A stretch of 7,660 nucleotides of DNA, taken from Bacteroidales bacterium. GTDB taxonomy: Bacteria > Bacteroidota > Bacteroidia > Bacteroidales > Azobacteroidaceae. Where the stretch lies: the NCBI GenBank assembly GCA_020860885.1, contig JAJBTS010000317.1, positions 1-7,660 on the forward strand. Reading direction: 5' to 3'. The translations under genes and the position numbers were made by a program. Below the pieces are notes generated by a model that worked only from the letters and a program-made list of their open reading frames with translations, made no database searches and was not told the origin of the DNA. How positions within the stretch are numbered: the stretch's first letter is position 1; every line of letters begins with the position of its first letter. Shown here piece after piece: positions 1 through 5,562 of the stretch.

Positions 1-1001
1 GTTTACTACTACTCAGCTTCAGCTGTCTTTGTTCCTTATCCCTGAATGCCCAGATCAAAATCAAGTCGACCGGGCGCGCACAAATTGGAAACGATCATCC
101 CTATGACTATGGAAGACTGCAGTTAGGAACAGACGGGATAACAGAAGGTATCTCCTTTTTCGACACAAGTAAAGGAGGGACATCGGCCCGCATCTTCAGG
201 ATCAACAACATCCTTTATTTCATACGCGGTGGCTTGAATGCCAAAGGACTAAGGATCAATAGCCAGGGACAGGTCGCCATTGGTGACTTAACCCGGCATA
301 ATTACGATGCAACTGCTTTCCGGCATGCATTTTCCATATTCAGCGAAAATCTGGCTATCGCAACTTATGTCCATCACGATTACGATATGGGAGATGCACA
401 AAAATCTATCGTATACAGGGACCGGACTGCCGCTTACGCGATCTGGAACGGGCCCAATACAAAAACCTGTTACATACAGGGCAATGGTGAGATCTATTCC
501 AAAGGATTATTTATCACTTCGGACGTATCTACCAAAAAAAATATCGAAACGATCCAGGATCCCCTACAGAAAATAATGCAACTCAGGGGAGTGACTTTCC
601 AGTCTGTTTACGATAAGAAGGAACCCATAAAATTAGCCGCCAACTTATCCCAATCCGCGGAGGAAAAAGCCCTGGCCGCACTCTCCCCGGCGGTTATCGC
701 ACAAATGAACAAGGAAACCGAAAGGAAACGGATAGGCGTAGTAGCACAGGAAGTGGAAGCGGTTGTCCCGGAAGCCGTACGAACCACCCACGACGGGAAA
801 AAAGCCGTTTCTTACCCCGAACTGGTCGGATTGCTTATCGAAGCCATGAAAGAGCAACAGGTACAAATAGAGGAGTTACGGGAATATGCAGGCCTGAATA
901 CCAAAGGATCTTACCCCGGCGTGCGTTCTTCCGGAACAGGGGATAATACAACGGCGACTCATCTACCAACCCTGGAATTACACGGATGCAAGCTTTACTA
1001 G
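1..1001 (+). CDS. Secreted tail-fibre-like protein with Peptidase_S74 chaperone domain, 5' partial, ended by in-frame TAG
   Basis: The frame is open from base 3, so the true start lies left of the window. The first visible residues form a signal-peptide core (LLLLSFSCLCSLSLNA|Q, cleavage probably near base 51). A TTG at 234 is in frame but internal, and using it would remove the export signal. The middle is Gly/Asn/Asp-rich and fibre-like. From about base 510 comes a Peptidase_S74 intramolecular chaperone domain, known from phage tail spikes and bacterial surface fibres: TSDVSTKKNIETI, then KRIGVVAQEVEAVVPEAV, SYPELVGLLIEAMKEQQ and a short coiled coil. The catalytic Ser (519-521) and Lys (534-536) have the S-x4-K spacing of self-cleaving members. 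Such domains help trimerise a fibre and may then cut themselves off. Translation stops at TAG 999-1001, but the frame continues into a T9SS sorting domain, so this is probably a disrupted version of a 412-residue-plus protein. The family call is strong; the adhesin or fibre role is inferred. Confidence 0.85.
   Translation, partial: LLLLSFSCLCSLSLNAQIKIKSTGRAQIGNDHPYDYGRLQLGTDGITEGISFFDTSKGGTSARIFRINNILYFIRGGLNAKGLRINSQGQVAIGDLTRHNYDATAFRHAFSIFSENLAIATYVHHDYDMGDAQKSIVYRDRTAAYAIWNGPNTKTCYIQGNGEIYSKGLFITSDVSTKKNIETIQDPLQKIMQLRGVTFQSVYDKKEPIKLAANLSQSAEEKALAALSPAVIAQMNKETERKRIGVVAQEVEAVVPEAVRTTHDGKKAVSYPELVGLLIEAMKEQQVQIEELREYAGLNTKGSYPGVRSSGTGDNTTATHLPTLELHGCKLY
999..1001 (+). other. In-frame amber codon in place of a conserved Gln
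   Basis: The codons read AAG CTT TAC TAG AAC ACT CCC AAC CCT TTT. With CAG instead of TAG this gives LYQNTPNPF, the standard opening of a T9SS type A sorting domain. One C-to-T change explains the stop. No frame change is needed and no other stop occurs from base 3 to 1239. The base after TAG is A, and I see no CARYYA-type readthrough context. Confidence 0.9.
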
Positions 1002-1241
1002 AACACTCCCAACCCTTTTGCGGAAACCACAGAGATCTGTTATGACCTGCCTGTAAACGCTAAAGAAGCATTTATCGGTATCTTTGACATGCAGGGGAAA
1101 ATGCTTAAGAAAATAAATACTTCTTCGGGGAATAACTCTGTAGTACTGCAAGGATCTACTTTGGATGCAGGCATGTACCTCTATACCCTGGTTGTCGACG
1201 GACATGAAATTGACACCAAACGAATGATATTAACCAAATAA
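1002..1241 (+). pseudogene. T9SS type A C-terminal sorting domain, separated from its gene by the amber codon
   Basis: This continues the reading frame of the S74 protein to TAA at 1239-1241. The 79 codons read NTPNPFAETTEICYDLPV..., then IGIFDMQGKMLKKI, LDAGMYLYTLVVDG and end in DTKRMILTK. That is a complete beta-sandwich sorting domain of the kind that directs proteins through the type IX system to the outer membrane surface, where the domain is normally removed by the sortase-like PorU. No convincing start codon opens the domain; its ATGs (for example within FDMQGKM) are internal to the fold, so it is unlikely to be made alone. It is expressed only if the TAG is read through or is a sequence error. 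All hallmark residues are intact, which points to a recent or artefactual stop. Confidence 0.85.
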
Positions 1242-1249
1242 AAAACATC

Positions 1250-2113
1250 ATGAAAAAAACAATTACCTTTTTAATAATAACCGCATTGTGTATGCCCGTT
1301 TTCGCTCAGCAGTTTTCTTTCCAGCTGTATTTCGAATCGGCGCAGGGAGAAAAAGACACACTGGTGTTGGGATATGATCCGTTAGCCACCCAAAGTATTG
1401 ATGAAACATTCGGGGAAGTAGACTACAAAACCCCACGCAGTCCGGATAAGTTCCAGGCATTTATTATCCATCGTTTTTATTATTCAACAAATTGGGGAGA
1501 AGAATTCTACCTGAAAAAGCAAATTGTACCCGTAACCGAGGGACATATGGAAAGCCATGCCATACCCATTATCCTGCCTTACGAGTCGTTACCCGTCAAG
1601 GTAAACTGGGAGAAATCACTTTTCGATTATCCGGAACGCGATCACAGCTTAATAACAGATTGGGCTGTAGATCTATGGTTTGATTCAGGGTATTGCACAT
1701 TTAAAGAATACCTGAAAGATTCGGATACTCTTATCATTGGAGAACCTTACGAAGGTATGTCTAAGATAGAACATACCTTTTCTGATGAAGAGGGATCCAT
1801 TACCTTCCGGACTTTCTATGTGGCTTTTGGAAAAGAAGAAAATGACGGGGTAAGTATTCATCATCCTTCTGCGGACCTTGCCATAACAACATACCCCAAT
1901 CCGGTACAGGATGTGTTTTTCATAAACAATTCTTCTGGAAAGCAAATAAAGCAAACCCGGTTGTTCTCTTACGAAGGAAAAAAAGTCAAAACAGTGGATG
2001 GGAACATAGATTCGGTGGATTGTTCGGAGCTTCCATCGGGAATTTATATATTACAAATAGAAACTACGGATGGAATTCAATACCATAAACTGATTAAAAC
2101 AAATACCTTATGA
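1250..2113 (+). CDS. Secreted protein of unknown function with T9SS type A sorting domain
   Basis: This is 287 residues, starting at ATG 1250, 8 bases after the previous frame's TAA. Residues 1-19 are a signal peptide (MKKTITFLIITALCMPVFA|QQ). Residues about 20-75 include FESAQGEKDTLVLGYDPLAT and SIDETFGEVD, which resembles a recurring module in exported Bacteroidota proteins (G-x-D-T-x-x-x-G-x-D-x-x-A-T-x-x-I-D-x-x-x-G-E) whose function I do not know. Residues about 75-205 look beta-rich with many aromatic residues and match nothing I recognise; no catalytic motif is visible. Residues about 210-287 form a T9SS type A domain: TYPNPVQDVFFI, LFSYEGKKVKTV, LPSGIYILQIETTDG and HKLIKT. The protein should be exported to the cell surface or medium. 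The ATGA overlap with the next gene suggests co-translation with the metalloprotease, so a partner or substrate relationship is possible but inferred. Confidence 0.88.
   Translation: MKKTITFLIITALCMPVFAQQFSFQLYFESAQGEKDTLVLGYDPLATQSIDETFGEVDYKTPRSPDKFQAFIIHRFYYSTNWGEEFYLKKQIVPVTEGHMESHAIPIILPYESLPVKVNWEKSLFDYPERDHSLITDWAVDLWFDSGYCTFKEYLKDSDTLIIGEPYEGMSKIEHTFSDEEGSITFRTFYVAFGKEENDGVSIHHPSADLAITTYPNPVQDVFFINNSSGKQIKQTRLFSYEGKKVKTVDGNIDSVDCSELPSGIYILQIETTDGIQYHKLIKTNTL
2110..2113 (+). promoter_or_regulatory. ATGA stop/start overlap (translational coupling site)
   Basis: The TGA stop of the upstream gene (2111-2113) shares bases with the ATG of the metalloprotease gene (2110-2112). There is no clear Shine-Dalgarno ahead of it (AAACAAATACCTT), so re-initiation by the terminating ribosome is the likely route. 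This supports one operon. Confidence 0.75.
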
Positions 2114-3843
2114 AAAACCCATATATTGTTATCTTTTGCTTATTCTTATCGTTGAAAAGCCTGGCCCAAAACCCTTATTGGGAAATTGAATGTGGGATGC
2201 ACGAATGTGAAGACTGCCAGCAGGATAGTGACACTTCAAGCATGAGGAATTCTTCAACCTGCTATGTGCTACCTCAAAGTTCAAGAATTTACGACGAAAA
2301 ATTCAAACCGCATGCCGGCCAACCCATCATTCCCATACGGGTAAATTTCATTTTTATGCAGCGCGACGATGGCTCCGGAGGATTCCAGGAAAACGATCCC
2401 GAACACCAGGAACTATTCGACCAGGTGGTCGAAGGGATGAACCGGACGTATGCCCAATTGGTACGGACAGACGATCCCAAATGCTACAAAGGAACAGACT
2501 TTATTCCTGATGTCCGGATCAAATTTATCGTTAACAGGGTATATATACGCGATACCTACGGATGGAACAACGACAGGTCCGGCCAATTATGCCCGGATCA
2601 ACCATCCTGGTACCTGAATAACATAGACAACCGGGTAGTCAATAATCCCAACATTCCCAGGGGCATTAATATTTACTTTACCGAGAATGCGACCGTTTAC
2701 AGGAACCTGGTCGAACTGCAGAATACAAGGGAACTCGGGGGAAACGCCATGGCATGTTCTCAACAGCCATCTACAGATAATTATATTCAGTCCTCTAGAG
2801 TGCATATGCCGGGGAACTATGCCGCTTACTGGTGGTTCAAATATATAAAACCCGAAGACGATGAAGAAGGAAGGACCTGGGAAAATACATTCAAATGGTA
2901 TTTCATAGATGGGGCAAGACGGGGAATTGCCCATGAGATAGGACATTCTCTCGCACTTCGTCATGAGGCAGACCCTCACCATGGTAGAAATGAATGTCAT
3001 GTCAGTATTATGTCCCAATCCGGATACTCTCCCCGCAATTATTTACCGCCCAGCGAAGTGGGCAGGATCCATGCCGCACTTTCCTTAACCAGTCTGAGGA
3101 CCTTTGTCCCGGACAGCGTATACATAGGAATAAAAGAAATCAACGGGACCGATACCTGGCACAATATGAGGTTGTACAGCAGTTTGAAAATCAACAGGAA
3201 CGCAACCCTTACTTTTCCCTGTGAAATGACGATGCCTTACCAGGGGAACATTGAGGTGCTCGGCAAATTGGTCCTCAATAATTCCACTATCCGTTCCATC
3301 AAAAACGACTGGAAAGGCATAACGGTAAAGTCCGGCGGAGTACTGGAAATAAACGCTACTTCCATCAACGATTACAATGTCGTGGTAGAAAGCGGCGGAA
3401 CCCTCCTGATCAAAGAACAATTAACTATTTCGGGAAACCACAGCATTACGGTAAAATCAGGAGGACGGATCTGCATAGAACCATCGGCAGTGATCCATCT
3501 GGCCGATAAAGAAAGCTGCCTGAACTTAATGTCGGGATACCTGGCGGGAAGCCCGCTGTCGTCTTCCTGCTCTAATTCCCTTTTCTCTTACCCGATATCC
3601 GGAAACGGAAGCATAAAAGATTACAACCGGGATGTATTTATCCAGAATGAAGAAATAAGAAGCCAGCGTACTTACTCGGGAAGGAACATCTATGTAGGAA
3701 ATTCGGTTACCACCACGGTTTCTCAAGGAGACGTGGTTATCAGCAACAATGCGAAAGTTACTTTCGATGCCGAAAAGGAGGTGGTGCTTGATAAAGGATT
3801 CGAATGCAAAATAGGATCCGAAATTACAGTGATAAAGAAGTAA
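2110..3843 (+). CDS. Secreted zinc metalloprotease (metzincin-like, pappalysin/M43-type resemblance) with beta-helix-like region and coathanger-like C-terminus
   Basis: This is 577 residues. Residues 1-19 are a signal peptide (MKNPYIVIFCLFLSLKSLA|Q). A Cys-rich stretch follows (CGMHECEDCQ), then a core resembling Bacteroidota M43-like proteases (IPIRVNFIFMQRDDGSGG; GINIYFTENATV). The zinc site is HEIGHSLALRH, with His275, Glu276, His279 and His285. A likely Met-turn, SIMSQSG, has Met301. The usual metzincin Gly of HExxHxxGxxH is Ala here. Residues about 385-470 carry short repeats (ITVKSGGVLEI, VVVESGGTLLI, ITVKSGGRICI at 404, 424 and 446), like rungs of a beta-helix. The last 50 or so residues (VSQGDVVISNNAKVTF; VVLDKGFECKIGSEI) resemble the '3-coathanger' module at the ends of exported Bacteroidota proteins, rather than a type A sorting domain. 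Metalloprotease activity is well supported; the exact family and substrate are not known. Translation is probably coupled to the upstream gene. Confidence 0.88.
   Translation: MKNPYIVIFCLFLSLKSLAQNPYWEIECGMHECEDCQQDSDTSSMRNSSTCYVLPQSSRIYDEKFKPHAGQPIIPIRVNFIFMQRDDGSGGFQENDPEHQELFDQVVEGMNRTYAQLVRTDDPKCYKGTDFIPDVRIKFIVNRVYIRDTYGWNNDRSGQLCPDQPSWYLNNIDNRVVNNPNIPRGINIYFTENATVYRNLVELQNTRELGGNAMACSQQPSTDNYIQSSRVHMPGNYAAYWWFKYIKPEDDEEGRTWENTFKWYFIDGARRGIAHEIGHSLALRHEADPHHGRNECHVSIMSQSGYSPRNYLPPSEVGRIHAALSLTSLRTFVPDSVYIGIKEINGTDTWHNMRLYSSLKINRNATLTFPCEMTMPYQGNIEVLGKLVLNNSTIRSIKNDWKGITVKSGGVLEINATSINDYNVVVESGGTLLIKEQLTISGNHSITVKSGGRICIEPSAVIHLADKESCLNLMSGYLAGSPLSSSCSNSLFSYPISGNGSIKDYNRDVFIQNEEIRSQRTYSGRNIYVGNSVTTTVSQGDVVISNNAKVTFDAEKEVVLDKGFECKIGSEITVIKK
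3319..3507 (+). repeat. Beta-helix-like 20-22 residue repeats inside the metalloprotease
   Basis: Three units begin at residues 404, 424 and 446 (bases 3319, 3379 and 3445). Each has the pattern hydrophobic-hydrophobic-V-(K/E)-S-G-G-x-hydrophobic-x-I, then a variable 10-12 residues. The period of 20-22 residues fits rungs of a right-handed parallel beta-helix. A weaker related unit (IEVLGKLVLNNSTI) precedes them. The repeats are at the protein level; DNA identity is low, so they are old. Confidence 0.65.
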
Positions 3844-3896
3844 AAAACTGTTAGCCCCCAATCATCGACCCAACGGGAAGATAATACGGGGGCTAA
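3842..3896 (-). terminator. Intrinsic terminator of the GH84-sulfatase operon, in the convergent gap
   Basis: TTAGCCCCC at 3851-3859 pairs perfectly with GGGGGCTAA at 3888-3896, with a 28-base loop. Read on the minus strand, the hairpin is followed by CAG and then six T (3847-3842), a good Rho-independent terminator 70 bases after the sulfatase stop. The T-run overlaps the TAA of the metalloprotease gene on the other strand. Read on the plus strand, the same hairpin is followed by ATAATGAAAAATTAAATTT without a T-run, so it is weaker that way. The rest of the gap (3897-3965) shows nothing else. Confidence 0.7.
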
Positions 3897-3965
3897 ATAA
3901 TGAAAAATTAAATTTCAGGGCAACCTTTCAGTAACTACCAAACTGTTCAGATAACTTTAAACAAC

Positions 3966-5483
3966 CTATTTATTTTTTTCACGTTCGAGGATATTCATCA
4001 ATTCATTCACTTTTTCGGGATATTCTTCCGCTACGTTGTTCTTTTCACCGATGTCTTCCGAAAGATTATACAACTGAGGCTGTTTGTCGTTTCCCAGTTC
4101 CGTATTTGTCCAACGGCTATAAGCAGCTCCATTGTTTGGAGCAATGTATTTCCATTCGCCTGTGGTAACGGAAATAGATCCTGCTTTTTCTATCACGTAA
4201 TCCCGGCCTTTCTTATCTTCGCCCAACAAAGCTGCCAACTGATCCTGGCTATCCACCGCAGTTCCTTCCGGAACAGGCTTATCAATCAGTTTTGCCAGGG
4301 AAGCAAACATATCGATATGAGAAACCAAAGCATCGGAAACATCCCATTTTATTTTCTTAGGCCAGTGTACAATAAAGGGAACGCGGGTACCGGCTTCAAA
4401 ATTGCTGTACTTCCCTCCCCGGAACTCACCCCACGGACGATGATCGCCCAACAATTCCACGGCCTGGTCCTGATAGCCATCGTCTACTACCGGTCCGTTA
4501 TCGCTGGTTAGTATTATCAATGTATTTTCTGTCAGTCCGTGCTTTTCCAATGCAGCCATGATCTGAGCCACACTCCAATCGAATTCCAGAATAGCATCTC
4601 CTCTCGGCCCCATACCGCTTTTACCGGCGAAGCGGGGATGCGGAACTCTCGGCACATGAATATCGTTGGTTGCAAAATACAGGAAGAAGGGTTTATCGTG
4701 ATTTCGTTCTATAAACTGTACCGCTTTATGGGTAATACTATCCGCTATATTCTCATCCATCCACAAAGCCTGTTTGCCTCCTTTCATATACCCTATCCTT
4801 GAAATACCGTTCACAATGGCCATATCGTGGCCATGACTGGGTTTCTGAATGTATAATAATTCCGGATGATTTCTACCCAAAGGTTCTCCCGGGAAAGAGT
4901 CTTTGTAGCTGACAGCAATAGGATCGTTCGTATCCAGATTTACTACCCGTTGATCTTCTACATAAACACAAGGAACCCGGTCTCCGGTAGCTGCCATGAT
5001 GTAAGAATAATCAAAACCGATGTCCGAAGGACCCGGAGTAATAAAACCATTCCAATCCTGCGATCCGGTAGTCTCCCCCAATCCCAGATGCCACTTACCG
5101 ACTGCAGCCGTAGCGTATCCGTTGTCCCTGAACAGGTCGGCAATGGTGGTTTGCTCCGGACGAATGATCATTCCGGCATCTCCTGTCGCAATACCCGTAT
5201 CGTTCCTTCTCCAGGCATAATGACCGGTCAGTAAAGAATAGCGGGAAGGAGTACTGGTCGAAGCTACTGCGTGAGCATCGGTAAAGCGGACTCCGTTTTC
5301 CGCCAGTTTGTCCACATTGGGAGTATGGATGGTTGTCTCCCCGTTGCAACTTAAATCGCCGTAACCAATATCGTCGGCAAGAATAACGATCACATTGGGC
5401 GGTGTCGCTTCCGGAGTACATGCCGCAGCAAAAGCCAGTAAAAAGGCAGGAGTGGCATGTAAAGGCTTGAATCTTTTTTTCAT
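3966..5483 (-). CDS. Ser-type sulfatase lipoprotein (sulfatase S1 family)
   Basis: This is 505 residues, hydrolysing sulfate esters, probably on glycans. Residues 1-22 are a lipoprotein signal: basic start, hydrophobic core and lipobox LAFAAAC with the lipidated Cys22 (5418-5420). The fold motifs are in order: metal ligands in ADDIGYGD (Asp37, Asp38); the active-site signature STPSR with Ser77 (5253-5255) as the residue expected to become formylglycine; RYSLLTG; GKWHLG (Lys130, His132); NDIHVPRVPH (His276); and TSDNGP (Asp328, Asn329). A Ser rather than Cys at position 77 means maturation needs an anaerobic radical-SAM enzyme (anSME), encoded elsewhere. The length is normal. The first gene of the operon is the GH84 enzyme, 79 bases upstream, so joint removal of sulfate and GlcNAc from a host glycan is likely. 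I cannot assign the S1 subfamily or sulfate position. The stop is TAG, followed two codons later by an in-frame TAA. The gap 5484-5562 is AT-rich and I see no convincing promoter in it. Confidence 0.93.
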   Translation of the reverse strand: MKKRFKPLHATPAFLLAFAAACTPEATPPNVIVILADDIGYGDLSCNGETTIHTPNVDKLAENGVRFTDAHAVASTSTPSRYSLLTGHYAWRRNDTGIATGDAGMIIRPEQTTIADLFRDNGYATAAVGKWHLGLGETTGSQDWNGFITPGPSDIGFDYSYIMAATGDRVPCVYVEDQRVVNLDTNDPIAVSYKDSFPGEPLGRNHPELLYIQKPSHGHDMAIVNGISRIGYMKGGKQALWMDENIADSITHKAVQFIERNHDKPFFLYFATNDIHVPRVPHPRFAGKSGMGPRGDAILEFDWSVAQIMAALEKHGLTENTLIILTSDNGPVVDDGYQDQAVELLGDHRPWGEFRGGKYSNFEAGTRVPFIVHWPKKIKWDVSDALVSHIDMFASLAKLIDKPVPEGTAVDSQDQLAALLGEDKKGRDYVIEKAGSISVTTGEWKYIAPNNGAAYSRWTNTELGNDKQPQLYNLSEDIGEKNNVAEEYPEKVNELMNILEREKNK

Positions 5484-5562
5484 GACAATCGATTTAACAG
5501 ATATGAATATATTAGATTTTCAATACGTATATAAGAAATTAAAACGAACCATCCGCGTTCTT
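5484..5562 (-). other. AT-rich spacer between GH84 and sulfatase genes
   Basis: This 79-base spacer is AT-rich and holds an 8-base palindrome, ATACGTAT (5524-5531). I found no good match to the Bacteroidota TAnnTTTG promoter box, no terminator-like hairpin and no Shine-Dalgarno ahead of the sulfatase ATG. This suggests readthrough from the GH84 gene, though a weak internal promoter cannot be ruled out. Confidence 0.4.

Noticed and set aside
234..236. TTG as start codon of the S74 protein gene
   Set aside because: The frame is open to base 3 and encodes a signal peptide before it; TTG is an internal Leu codon.
999..1001. TAG read as pyrrolysine
   Set aside because: The conserved residue here is Gln, pyrrolysine is not known as a normal feature of Bacteroidota, and no function for it is apparent in a sorting motif.
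1..1241. Prophage tail fibre gene, possibly with phage genetic code 15
   Set aside because: S74 domains occur in phages, but the signal peptide and T9SS sorting domain mark a bacterial exported protein, and the neighbours are not phage genes.
2587..3018. 143-codon minus-strand open frame
   Set aside because: It is a shadow within the metalloprotease gene, has no recognisable motif and opposes a well-supported coding frame.
4866..5234. 122-codon plus-strand open frame inside the sulfatase
   Set aside because: It is antisense to conserved sulfatase motifs and its translation looks like composition noise.
5524..5531. ATACGTAT palindrome as an operator
   Set aside because: Eight bases in an AT-rich spacer are expected by chance and there is no second copy or nearby promoter box.
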